From an uncultured Bacteroidota bacterium (GTDB lineage Bacteria > Bacteroidota > Bacteroidia > UKL13-3), in contig CAILJQ010000119.1 of NCBI GenBank assembly GCA_903834625.1, positions 1 through 42,065 on the forward strand: 42,065 bases of DNA. The letters are read 5' to 3'. The position numbers and the translations under genes were made by a program. Every line of letters starts with the position of its first letter. Within the stretch, counting starts at the first letter, position 1. The notes beneath the pieces were generated by a model. The model was given only the letters and a program-made list of their open reading frames with translations, did no database searches and had not been told where the DNA came from. Shown one piece after another: positions 33,550 to 42,031 of the stretch.

Positions 33550-35361
33550 ATGCAGAATATCAGAAATATAGCGATTATCGCCCACGTTGACCACGGAAAA
33601 ACTACCTTGGTAGACAAAATTATTCATCAAACACAGCTTTTCCGTGAGAATCAAGCCAAAGGAGAATTGATTCTCGACAACAACGATTTGGAACGTGAAC
33701 GCGGAATTACCATTCTTGCCAAAAATATTTCGGTAAATTACAAGGGTGTTAAAATTAACATTATTGATACGCCCGGTCACAGTGACTTTGGTGGTGAAGT
33801 AGAAAGAGTTTTGAACATGGCCGATGGTGTTTTGTTATTGGTAGATGCTTTTGAAGGACCAATGCCACAGACGCGTTTTGTATTGCAAAAAGCTTTGGCT
33901 TTAGGAAAAAAACCTATTGTAGTAATTAACAAGGTAGACAAACCAAACTGTCGTCCAGATGAAGTGCATGATTCTGTATTTGAATTATTCTTTAACTTAG
34001 AAGCAACTGAAGAGCAATTGAATTTCCATACCATGTATGGTAGTTCAAAAATGGGTTGGATGGGAAGAGATTGGAAAAATCCTACCACTGATTTCACCGC
34101 TTTATTAGACGATATTATTTCAGAAATTCCCGGACCTATTGTACCTGAAGGTTCTTTGCAAATGCAAATCACTTCTTTAGATTATTCTTCTTTTACTGGA
34201 AGGATTGCTATTGGTAGAATTTTAAGAGGTAGCTTAAAAGTAAACCAGCCAGTTAGTATTGTTAAGAGAGACGGTTCGATTCAAAAATCGCGCATCAAAG
34301 AACTTTATACTTTTGAAGGCTTAGGCAAAATGAAGGTAGAAGAAGCTGTTGGTGGCGACATTTGCGCTGTGATGGGGATTGAAGGTTTTGAAATTGGTGA
34401 CACCATTGCTGATTTTGAAAACCCTGAAGGTTTGATTCCTATTAAGATTGACGAGCCTACCATGAATATGATGTTTTGTATTAACAACTCACCATTTTTT
34501 GGTAAAGAAGGAAAGTTTGTAACCTCTCGCCACTTACGTGATCGTTTGTTCAAAGAACTTGAAAAGAACTTGGCATTAAGAGTAGAAGAAACAGATGCAG
34601 CTGATTCATATTTGGTATATGGTAGAGGTATTCTTCACTTGTCTATTCTGATTGAAACCATGCGTCGTGAAGGCTATGAATTAGCTGTTGGTCAACCACA
34701 GGTAATCGTAAAAGAAATAGATGGCCAAAAATGTGAACCAATTGAGATTTTAACAGTGAATGTACCTGAAGCATATTCAGGTAAAGTAATTGAATACGTA
34801 AGTCAGCGTAAAGGTGATATGTTGGTAATGGAGCCTAAAGGAGATTTGATTCATTTAGAATTTGAAATTCCTTCACGTGGTATCATTGGATTAAGAAATA
34901 ATATTTTAACTGCTACAGCAGGTGAGGCTATTATGGCTCACCGATTCAAAGCTTTTGAGCCTTGGAGAGGACCTATACCTAACCGTGGAAATGGTGTAAT
35001 GATTTCTGGTGAACAAGGCAAAGCAATTGCTTACTCAATTGATAAACTACAAGATAGAGGAAGTTTCTTTGTAGAAGCTGGAGAGAATATCTATATGGGT
35101 CAAATTATTGGTGAAACCAACCGTCAGGATGATCTAGTAGTAAATATTACCAAAGAGAAAAAATTAACCAATATGCGTGCATCTGGTTCTGATGACAAAA
35201 CCCGTATTGCACCAAAAATTAACTTCTCATTAGAAGAGTGTATGGAATACATTCAATCGGATGAGTTGGTTGAAATTACTCCTCAATCTTTGCGTTTGCG
35301 TAAAATTCATTTAGATGAAAACGACCGTAAACGTTTCAAGAACGCTTTAGCGAGCGCCTAA
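33550..35361 (+). CDS. typA: Translational GTPase TypA/BipA
   Basis: 603 residues from the ATG at 33550 (an upstream in-frame ATG at 33508 precedes the -7 box and is rejected). EF-G-like ribosome-binding GTPase. G1 is AHVDHGKTTL, G2 is ERERGITI, G3 is DTPGHSDF, G4 is NKVD. The C-terminal TypA-specific region (GRGILHLSILIETMRREGYE, then SRGIIGLRNN) is present. It is involved in ribosome biogenesis and growth at low temperature or under stress in other bacteria. It is followed by prfB 33 nt downstream, probably in one transcript. Confidence 0.96.
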   Translation: MQNIRNIAIIAHVDHGKTTLVDKIIHQTQLFRENQAKGELILDNNDLERERGITILAKNISVNYKGVKINIIDTPGHSDFGGEVERVLNMADGVLLLVDAFEGPMPQTRFVLQKALALGKKPIVVINKVDKPNCRPDEVHDSVFELFFNLEATEEQLNFHTMYGSSKMGWMGRDWKNPTTDFTALLDDIISEIPGPIVPEGSLQMQITSLDYSSFTGRIAIGRILRGSLKVNQPVSIVKRDGSIQKSRIKELYTFEGLGKMKVEEAVGGDICAVMGIEGFEIGDTIADFENPEGLIPIKIDEPTMNMMFCINNSPFFGKEGKFVTSRHLRDRLFKELEKNLALRVEETDAADSYLVYGRGILHLSILIETMRREGYELAVGQPQVIVKEIDGQKCEPIEILTVNVPEAYSGKVIEYVSQRKGDMLVMEPKGDLIHLEFEIPSRGIIGLRNNILTATAGEAIMAHRFKAFEPWRGPIPNRGNGVMISGEQGKAIAYSIDKLQDRGSFFVEAGENIYMGQIIGETNRQDDLVVNITKEKKLTNMRASGSDDKTRIAPKINFSLEECMEYIQSDELVEITPQSLRLRKIHLDENDRKRFKNALASA

Positions 35362-35394
35362 TTCATATTCGACTTTTAGTTTTTAAGATTCACT

Positions 35395-36481
35395 ATGACC
35401 AGCGAACAACTCAAAGATTTGAAGTTAAGGGCAGATGCCCTGAGGAGGTATCTTTGACGTCGAGAACAAACTCTTAGACATCAGAGAAGAAGAAGCCAGA
35501 AGTTTACAACCTGGCTTTTGGGATAACCCAAAGGAAGCAGAAAAATTGGTAAAGGCCACTAGGTTAAAAAAAATCTGGACCGATGCCTATGCCCATACCC
35601 AAACGGTTATTGAAGACCTTGCAGTATTATTTGAATTCTATCAAGCAGGCGAAGGCAGCGAGGAAGAAGTTGAATCTGCCTATCAACATGCCCTCTCCGT
35701 TTTAGAAGAATTGGAGTTCAAGAACATGCTCAGCAATGAGGAAGATCAAATGAACTGCATGATCAATATCAACTCAGGAGCAGGCGGAACTGAAAGTCAA
35801 GATTGGGCAGAAATGCTCATGCGTATGTACATCATGTACGCCGATAAACATGGCTTAAAGGCTGCGGTAGTAGACGAACAAGCTGGAGATGGTGCGGGAG
35901 TGAAAAGCTGTTCAATAGAGGTGAGCGGCGATTTTGCCTATGGCTTCTTAAAAGGTGAAAATGGTGTACACCGTATGGTGCGCATCTCTCCTTTTGATAG
36001 CAACGCCCGCAGACATACCTCTTTTGCCTCTGTATATGTTTACCCTCTGGTTGACGATAGCATTGAAATTGAAATCAAAGATGCGGATGTAGAATTTCAA
36101 ACCTCTCGTTCGGGTGGTGCAGGCGGTCAGAATGTAAACAAGGTGGAAACCAAAGTACAGTTAACGCATAAGCCCACAGGAATTGTGATTGTTTGTCAGG
36201 TTGAACGTTCGCAAAGTGCCAACAAAGAAAGGGCTATGCAAATGTTACGTTCACAATTGTATGAACTGGAATTACGTAAAAGAAACGAGGCAAAATCTGC
36301 TATAGAGGCTGGGAAAAAGAGGATAGAATGGGGTAGCCAGATTCGCAATTATGTTTTTCATCCTTACAAATTAGTGAAAGATTTAAGAACAGATGTAGAA
36401 ACCTCCGACACACAAAAGGTAATGGATGGTGGCTTAGATGATTTCATCAAGGCCTACCTCATGGAAAACTCACAACACTAA
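35395..36481 (+). CDS. prfB: Peptide chain release factor 2, expressed by programmed +1 frameshift
   Basis: Starts at ATG 35395 in one frame, runs 20 codons to an in-frame TGA at 35455-35457, and continues in the +1 frame from GAC at 35456 to 36481, giving about 361 residues (normal for RF2). Zero-frame start [20 protein letters not shown] matches RF2 N-termini in Bacteroidota. The body has the RF2 recognition tripeptide SPF in [15 protein letters not shown] and the catalytic GGQ in [15 protein letters not shown]. It recognises UGA and UAA. A frame-based gene finder would call only the +1 part. The RF2 level controls its own frameshift, as known in E. coli. Confidence 0.96.
35443..35458 (+). 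promoter_or_regulatory. RF2 programmed +1 frameshift signal
   Basis: An internal Shine-Dalgarno-like AGGAGG (35443-35448) precedes TAT CTT TGA C (35449-35458), the slippery CTT followed by a stop with a C after it. The spacing is that of the E. coli prfB site (AGGGGG TAT CTT TGA C). Ribosomes slip from CTT to TTT and resume at GAC. Confidence 0.95.
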
Positions 36482-36488
36482 ATTCTTT

Positions 36489-37250
36489 TTATTTCCTGTG
36501 AATGATTCCCGGCACAGGTTGGGCAGTTGGCATCACAATCATTTCGTTGATATTTACATGTGCTGGTCTACTAATAGCATAATAAATAGCATCTGCAATA
36601 TCTGAAGCTAAGAGGTTATCAAAGCCTTCATAAACTGCTTTTGCTTTGGCTTCATCTCCATGAAAACGCACAATAGAAAATTCGGTTTCTACTGCCCCCG
36701 GATAAATGCCTGTAACACGAATAGGATAAGCAGATAGTTCAATACGCATGGCTTTGTTTAAAGCATCTACCGCAAACTTGGTTGCACAATAAACATTTCC
36801 ATTGGCATAAACTTCTTTACCTGCAATACTGCTGATATTTACAACATGGCCGCTTTTTCGTTCAATCATTCCCGGTATAACCAATCTAGAGATATATAAC
36901 AAACCTTTGATATTGGTATCTATCATTTGTTCCCAATCATCTAAAGAGCCTTTATCAATAGTTGATAGACCACTTGCTAAACCAGCATTGTTTACCAAAA
37001 TATCAATATGTTTAAATGCCTCGGGAAGGGCTTCAAAGGCTAATCTTACTTCATCTTTATGCCTAATATCAAAAATTGCCGCATGTGATTCGGTTCCAAA
37101 TTCATTTTGCAACTGCTCTTGTAATACCTTGATTCTGTTGGCTCTGCGGCCATTTAAAATAAGGTTGTAACCATTGGATGCCAATAATTTGGCGGTGGCT
37201 TGACCTATTCCGGCACTTGCACCTGTAATAAAAGCAATTTTCTTGTTCAT
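36489..37250 (-). CDS. Short-chain dehydrogenase/reductase (YdfG-like SDR)
   Basis: A 253-residue classical SDR. The cofactor-binding motif ITGASAGIGQATA is at 8-20, NNAG is at about 88-91, the active site is Ser in NISSIAGK with YCATK (Tyr and Lys), and an Asn-rich GSL region follows. It oxidises or reduces a small alcohol or carbonyl with NAD(P). The likeness to YdfG (3-hydroxy acid dehydrogenases, serine/threonine type) is suggestive of hydroxy-amino acid substrates but is not proof. It is convergent with prfB (8 nt apart), and its start is 33 nt from the divergent STAS-like gene. Confidence 0.93.
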   Translation of the reverse strand: MNKKIAFITGASAGIGQATAKLLASNGYNLILNGRRANRIKVLQEQLQNEFGTESHAAIFDIRHKDEVRLAFEALPEAFKHIDILVNNAGLASGLSTIDKGSLDDWEQMIDTNIKGLLYISRLVIPGMIERKSGHVVNISSIAGKEVYANGNVYCATKFAVDALNKAMRIELSAYPIRVTGIYPGAVETEFSIVRFHGDEAKAKAVYEGFDNLLASDIADAIYYAISRPAHVNINEMIVMPTAQPVPGIIHRK

Positions 37251-37256
37251 TTTTTC

Positions 37257-37264
37257 TATTTTCG
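37257..37264 (+). promoter_or_regulatory. -7-like box TATTTTCG upstream of the STAS-like gene
   Basis: The same octamer as at 6212 and 12263, 19 nt before the ATG at 37284. It lies just outside the SDR start on the other strand, so the two promoters share the 33-bp divergent region. Confidence 0.45.
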
Positions 37265-37283
37265 AAAGCAGTTCCCAACAAAG

Positions 37284-37655
37284 ATGAAAGTTTCAATTGA
37301 GAAAACCGAACACTATACCTTATTCAGCCTAGTTAATCCTACGGTGGATGATTCTGCCATAAAAGAACTTTTAAGCCAGGCCAATGAACTGATTGAGCAA
37401 GAAGAAATTGTTTATTTTATTTTCGATGTGAACCCGATAACGGAGTTTCATCAAACACTCCTAGAGAACTTGCAAAATATTACTGAAACATTGGTTCTTA
37501 AAGGAGGCCTATTAATTCATGTGCACCAAGATCCAAATATGTTAGCAAGCTTTGAGGACCAACAATTGGTTATGGTACCAAAAGTAGAAGAGGCGATAGA
37601 GTATATTTATATGGATCAATTGGAAAAGCAATTTTTAGAAGACGGCGAAGAATAA
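37284..37655 (+). CDS. STAS-like small protein upstream of rnz
   Basis: 123 residues from the ATG at 37284 (a longer open frame starting at 37200 runs through the promoter and is rejected). The alternating beta-alpha pattern, MKVSIEKTEHYTLFSLVNP then YFIFDVNPI and GGLLIHVHQD, resembles a STAS/anti-anti-sigma fold, though the Ser/Thr phosphosite is not clear (HQTLLENL where DSSGL-like sequences usually occur). A gene of this type often precedes ribonuclease Z in Bacteroidota. It is 2 nt from rnz, so they are coupled. Function unknown. Confidence 0.75.
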   Translation: MKVSIEKTEHYTLFSLVNPTVDDSAIKELLSQANELIEQEEIVYFIFDVNPITEFHQTLLENLQNITETLVLKGGLLIHVHQDPNMLASFEDQQLVMVPKVEEAIEYIYMDQLEKQFLEDGEE

Positions 37656-37657
37656 AC

Positions 37658-38572
37658 ATGGCATTTGAGGTAACCATATTAGGCAATAGTTCTGCATCAC
37701 CCACATTGAATAGGCACCCAAGTGGACAGTATATTTCGATATGCGACCACCACATGCTTATTGATTGCGGTGAAGGCACTCAAATGCAATTGCAACGATA
37801 CAAAATCAAAAAGTCTAAACTCTCGCATATCTTTATTAGTCATGTTCATGGCGACCATATTTTAGGCTTACCTGGCTTGTTGTTATCCATGAACTTGATG
37901 AAACATGAACAACCCGTTCATGTTTATGGGCCGAAAGAATTGTTTGAAATTTTAGATACTTTTTTTAAACATTCTGAAACTGATTTTACCTTTCCATTGC
38001 ACTACATAGCTTTAGACCCAAATGCTTCTGAAATAGTGCTGGAAAACCTATATTTTAGGGTAAAGTCGTTCCCATTGTTTCATAGAGTACCTACCATTGG
38101 ATACTTATTTGAAGAAAGGTTTACTTTAAAGAAATTGAATGTAGACCAATGTCAGAAACTCAAAGTTCCATTTACTCATTTCAATGACATTAAAATGGGC
38201 AAGGACTACGTAACTCCTGAAGGAAAAACCATACGCAATGAGGAGTTAACTTTCCCTTCAACCCAACCTATATCATACGCTTATTGTTCTGATACCATTT
38301 TCGATGAAAGGGTAATTCAATCGATAGAGGATGTAGACTATTTATACCATGAAGCAACCTTCATGCACGATAAATTGGATAGAGCCATAAAAACCATGCA
38401 TACCACCGCCAAACAAGCTGGCATAGTTGCTAAAAAGGCAAAAGCAAATCAATTGATTATTGGACATTTTTCTTCGCGGTATGAAGACTTAACTTTACTA
38501 CTTGACGAAGCCAAATCTGAATTTCCATTAACACAGTTGGCAATAGAAGGAACCACCTTCATTTTAGAATAA
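37658..38572 (+). CDS. rnz: Ribonuclease Z (tRNA 3' endonuclease)
   Basis: A 304-residue MBL-fold tRNase Z of the short form. The N-terminus LGNSSASPTLNRHPSG, the metal motif HVHGDHILGLPGLL (HxHxDH type) and the C-terminal IIGHFSSRYED are typical. It trims the 3' end of tRNA precursors. This matters here because the tRNA-Pro in this window does not encode its CCA and depends on 3' trimming and CCA addition. Middle gene of a three-gene operon with the STAS-like protein and the methyltransferase. Confidence 0.95.
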   Translation: MAFEVTILGNSSASPTLNRHPSGQYISICDHHMLIDCGEGTQMQLQRYKIKKSKLSHIFISHVHGDHILGLPGLLLSMNLMKHEQPVHVYGPKELFEILDTFFKHSETDFTFPLHYIALDPNASEIVLENLYFRVKSFPLFHRVPTIGYLFEERFTLKKLNVDQCQKLKVPFTHFNDIKMGKDYVTPEGKTIRNEELTFPSTQPISYAYCSDTIFDERVIQSIEDVDYLYHEATFMHDKLDRAIKTMHTTAKQAGIVAKKAKANQLIIGHFSSRYEDLTLLLDEAKSEFPLTQLAIEGTTFILE

Positions 38573-38594
38573 TATACTCTTGAACCCAAATAAC

Positions 38595-39464
38595 ATGTTA
38601 ACTTTTACTCCTGAATATTGGAAAGACTACGAACTTTTAGATTGTGGTAATTTTGAAAAATTAGAAAGATTTGGTTCAGTCATTTTGAGAAGGCCAGAGC
38701 CACAAGCTTTATGGGATAAGGTTTGGGATGAAATAGAATGGAAAAAATTAACAGACATTACCTTTAAACAAAAAGGCAGTCATAGCGGTGAATGGATAAA
38801 CCCTAAAAAGAAACCCACCAAATGGCAAATTAGTTACGATAATCCTAATTTTAGACTTAAGTTTAATTTATCACTCACCTCATTTAAGCATGTAGGAATA
38901 TTTCCAGAGCAGGCTGCCAATTGGGACTATATTTATAATCACCTAAAAGGCATTGAGCAGGCTAAGTTCTTAAATTTGTTTGCCTACACAGGTGGTGCCA
39001 GTATTGCTGCCAAAGCTGCGGGTGCAGATGTAACACATGTTGATTCTGTAAAGCAAGTGATAGGTTGGAGCAGAGAAAATATGGAAGCTTCCAAGTTGGA
39101 CAATATTCGTTGGGTGGTGGAAGATGCAATGAAGTTTGTGAAAAGGGAATTGAAGAGAGGCAAAACATACCATGGCATTATTTTAGACCCTCCTGCTTAT
39201 GGCATTGGAGCCAATGGGGAAAGGTGGCAATTGGAAGACAGCATCAATGAGTTATTAAAAGACATTGCAGGCATTCTCGACCCAAAAGAGCATTTTCTTA
39301 TTTTAAATGTGTATTCTCTTGGATTAAGTGCTTTATTGGTTCAAAACCTGGTGCAACAAAACTTTCACCCAACCGGCGAAACTGAGAATGGTGAGTTATA
39401 TCTTCAAGCCAAATCGGGTGTTCAACTGCCCTTGGGCATTTTATCACGACATACCAAAAAGTAA
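38595..39464 (+). CDS. Class I SAM-dependent methyltransferase (RlmI/RlmK-like)
   Basis: 289 residues from the ATG at 38595 (a TTG at 38580 is an alternative). The SAM-binding motif is FLNLFAYTGGASIAA, motif II is VTHVDSVKQVIGW, the DPPAY motif is in GIILDPPAYGIG. This is the Methyltrans_SAM type seen in 23S rRNA cytosine C5- and guanine N2-methyltransferases. The N-terminus lacks an obvious PUA domain, unlike RlmI. Probably an RNA methyltransferase; target unknown. Third gene of the rnz operon, followed by a terminator. Confidence 0.88.
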   Translation: MLTFTPEYWKDYELLDCGNFEKLERFGSVILRRPEPQALWDKVWDEIEWKKLTDITFKQKGSHSGEWINPKKKPTKWQISYDNPNFRLKFNLSLTSFKHVGIFPEQAANWDYIYNHLKGIEQAKFLNLFAYTGGASIAAKAAGADVTHVDSVKQVIGWSRENMEASKLDNIRWVVEDAMKFVKRELKRGKTYHGIILDPPAYGIGANGERWQLEDSINELLKDIAGILDPKEHFLILNVYSLGLSALLVQNLVQQNFHPTGETENGELYLQAKSGVQLPLGILSRHTKK

Positions 39465-39473
39465 TTCATACTC

Positions 39474-39510
39474 AAAAAAAATCCCGATGTAAACACCGGG
39501 ATTTTTTTTT
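39474..39510. terminator. Bidirectional intrinsic terminator
   Basis: A7 followed by ATCCCGATGT and ACACCGGGAT (one mismatch) and a run of T9, ending the rnz operon and the convergent LytTR gene. Confidence 0.9.
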
Positions 39511-39516
39511 GTATTT

Positions 39517-39530
39517 GGATCAGACCGAAA
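39517..39530 (+). repeat. Dispersed 14-bp motif, one mismatch
   Basis: GGATCAGACCGAAA, intergenic, right after the terminator at 39474-39510. Confidence 0.6.
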
Positions 39531-39537
39531 TAGTCTT

Positions 39538-40284
39538 TTAAACTTTGTATTTCTTTTTGATTTGAAAGAAGTAACTGCGACTGATTTCAAAAGGCTTTTC
39601 GATTCCTTTTAAGAACAAACGACCTGTATCATTTGTCCATTTTTCTATCTTCGTTACGTTCAACAAATTTACAATGGTAGAGCGATGGATTTGTATGAAT
39701 ACATCACCAGGCAAACGGCTATCCCAATTCTTGATTGAGTTGTAGGTAATGCTCAGCTTACCATCATTCATGTAAATTTTGGTATAGTTACCAAAGGCCT
39801 CAATGTAATTGATATCTTGAATTTTAATGAAAGTTAGCTTGCTGTCAAAATTTAACAAAATAATTTGATCTGGCTTAAAGCGTTCATCTGAATCTCCAAG
39901 GACATTCATTCCAGCCTCTTCATTTAGCTCTGTAACCCTATCAATAGCCTTCTTTAAACGATCTCCACTAATTGGCTTTAAAATATAATCTACCGCATTT
40001 AGTTCAAACGCTTTAATCGCAAAATCTGGGTGGGAGGTAATGAAAATAATTTTTGGACTGCAGGTAATCTCATTTAGTAAATCGATAGATGTTAATCCAT
40101 TCAAATCAATATCTAGAAAAACCAAATCAGGTTTACATTCATTGATTACCTCACGCGCCGATTCATAATCAGAAGCCTCCCCAACAATTTCAATGTTAGG
40201 AAAACCATCCAGTACCTTTTTTAAGGTGGCACGCATCATGTCAACATCGTCAACAACTACTGATTTTATTGTATCCTTGGCCAT
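39538..40284 (-). CDS. LytTR-family response regulator, orphan
   Basis: A 248-residue two-domain regulator. The receiver domain (1-120) has the acidic pair Asp12/13, phospho-acceptor Asp58 in FLDID, Ser/Thr in FITSHPD and Lys103 in ILKPIS. The C-terminal LytTR DNA-binding domain (about 145-245) contains YIEAFGNYTKIY and FIQIHRSTIVNL, typical of AlgR/LytR regulators. The cognate kinases of such regulators are usually His_kinase/LytS type, and none is adjacent; the two kinases in this window are HisKA type. Target sites are unknown. Confidence 0.93.
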   Translation of the reverse strand: MAKDTIKSVVVDDVDMMRATLKKVLDGFPNIEIVGEASDYESAREVINECKPDLVFLDIDLNGLTSIDLLNEITCSPKIIFITSHPDFAIKAFELNAVDYILKPISGDRLKKAIDRVTELNEEAGMNVLGDSDERFKPDQIILLNFDSKLTFIKIQDINYIEAFGNYTKIYMNDGKLSITYNSIKNWDSRLPGDVFIQIHRSTIVNLLNVTKIEKWTNDTGRLFLKGIEKPFEISRSYFFQIKKKYKV

Positions 40285-40463
40285 AAATTAAATAATACTT
40301 GTAATGAGCAATTTGCTAGGCATACTCATGGGCTAAACACTCGTATTTACTGCAAAAAAATACATATCCGATAAATAAACTAACATAACTATTGAGAAAA
40401 TACCAATTATTTGATTTTCAAGCTATTAATAATTTAATTATTGCGAAAATTCATTGTAAAATG

Positions 40464-42017
40464 TTATTCCTCAATATTTTGTTCTGTTTGTTGATTCACC
40501 TCAGGTCTCATTTGAGGGAAGAACAAAACATCTTGAATAGAAACTTGATTGGTCATTAGCATACACAACCTATCAATACCAATACCTATACCAGCTGTAG
40601 GAGGCATGCCATATTCCAACGCACGTAAAAAGTCGTGGTCAATAAACATGGCCTCGTCATCTCCTCTTTCCATTAACTTCACTTGTTCTTCAAAACGCTC
40701 ACGTTGATCGAGTGGATCATTCAATTCGGTATATGCATTGGCAATTTCTTTCCCATTAACCATTAACTCAAAACGTTCTACTAAACCTTCTTTGCTACGG
40801 TGTTTTTTGGTAAGCGGACTCATTTCAACAGGGTAATCAATGATATAGGTTGGTTGAATGAAATTGCCTTCACATTTTTCACTAAAAATTTCATCAATCA
40901 ATTTGCCCTTGCCAATGGTTGGAGAAACTTCAATATGGAGTTTTTGACAAACATCCCTGAGGCCTGCCTCATCCATTTGGGCCACATCAAAACCGGTATA
41001 TTCTAAGATGGCATCATAAATAGAAATACGTTTGAATGGAGCTTTAAAATTGAGGATATTTTCTCCCATTTTCACCTCTGTGGTTCCATGTAAATCGAGG
41101 GCAACTTTTTCCAACATTTTTTCTGTGAAATCCATCATCCAGAAATAATCTTTGTAAGCAACGTAAAACTCTAAAATGGTAAACTCTGGGTTATGGGTTC
41201 TATCCATGCCTTCATTTCTAAAGTTTCTGCTAAATTCATACACCCAATCAAAACCACCTACGATTAATCTTTTGAGGTATAATTCATTGGCAATACGCAA
41301 ATAAAACGGAACATCTAAGGCATTATGGTGAGTAATAAATGGCTTTGCAGCCGCACCACCAGGTATATTTTGCAAAACGGGTGTATCAACCTCTAAAGCG
41401 CCATGATCATTTAAAAAATCGCGGATAGACTTAATCATTTTGCTTCTCAGCAAAAAGGTTTCTTTTACATGCGGATTTACAATTAAATCGGCATAACGTT
41501 GGCGATAACGAAACTCAGGGTCGGTTACAGCATCAAAGGTTTCCCCCTCCTTTTCTTTTACAATTGGAAGTGGGTGCAAGGCTTTTGACAACAAGGTAAC
41601 ACTCGCGGCATGAATAGAAATTTCACCAGTTTTAGTGGTAAACACATGACCTTTTATACCAATAATATCGCCAATGTCTAATAGTTTTTTGAATACAGTA
41701 TCGTACAAGGATTTGTCTTCTCCAGGACAAATATCATCGCGTCTAACATAAGCTTGAATACGACCTTTATCATCTTGAATAACTACAAAATTGGCTTTGC
41801 CCATATCACGCACACTCATAATCCTTCCGGCTATGCTTACCTGCTTCCATTTGTCTAGCTCTGGGTTTGCAGCAAATTCGCTCTTTATTTCTTGAGAGTT
41901 TACATTTACTTCAAACAACTCCGGTGGATAGGCATTGATGCCCAACTGGTTTAATTCAACTAATTTTTGCCTACGAATACGTTCCGGCTCACTCAAGGTA
42001 TTTTGACTTTCGATCAT
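40464..42017 (-). CDS. lysS: Lysyl-tRNA synthetase, class II
   Basis: 517 residues from the ATG at 42017; an in-frame TTG at 42026 lies inside a -7 box and is rejected. Order: an N-terminal OB-fold anticodon-binding domain (VSIAGRIMSVRDMGKANF), then the class II catalytic core with motif 2 FRNEGMDRTHNPEFT and motif 3 GIGIGIDRLCML. It attaches lysine to tRNA-Lys. It ends 179 bases upstream of the LytTR gene on the same strand, a gap with no gene. A -7 box lies 6 nt before the ATG, see the promoter entry. Confidence 0.97.
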   Translation of the reverse strand: MIESQNTLSEPERIRRQKLVELNQLGINAYPPELFEVNVNSQEIKSEFAANPELDKWKQVSIAGRIMSVRDMGKANFVVIQDDKGRIQAYVRRDDICPGEDKSLYDTVFKKLLDIGDIIGIKGHVFTTKTGEISIHAASVTLLSKALHPLPIVKEKEGETFDAVTDPEFRYRQRYADLIVNPHVKETFLLRSKMIKSIRDFLNDHGALEVDTPVLQNIPGGAAAKPFITHHNALDVPFYLRIANELYLKRLIVGGFDWVYEFSRNFRNEGMDRTHNPEFTILEFYVAYKDYFWMMDFTEKMLEKVALDLHGTTEVKMGENILNFKAPFKRISIYDAILEYTGFDVAQMDEAGLRDVCQKLHIEVSPTIGKGKLIDEIFSEKCEGNFIQPTYIIDYPVEMSPLTKKHRSKEGLVERFELMVNGKEIANAYTELNDPLDQRERFEEQVKLMERGDDEAMFIDHDFLRALEYGMPPTAGIGIGIDRLCMLMTNQVSIQDVLFFPQMRPEVNQQTEQNIEE

Positions 42018-42023
42018 AAGGCG

Positions 42024-42031
42024 CAAAAATA
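42024..42031 (-). promoter_or_regulatory. -7 box TATTTTTG immediately before lysS
   Basis: Read on the minus strand, TATTTTTG is an exact TAnnTTTG and lies 6 nt before the ATG. If used, the transcript would start at or next to the start codon. The -33 region reaches the window edge and shows no clear TTTG at the normal distance, so this is uncertain. Confidence 0.4.

Noticed and set aside
37200-37283. 28-residue N-terminal extension of the STAS-like protein
   Set aside because: It runs antisense through the SDR start and over the promoter, and has atypical composition.
38962-39178. Three minus-strand open frames inside the methyltransferase gene
   Set aside because: All shadow the well-supported methyltransferase coding frame and lack their own promoter or homology pattern.
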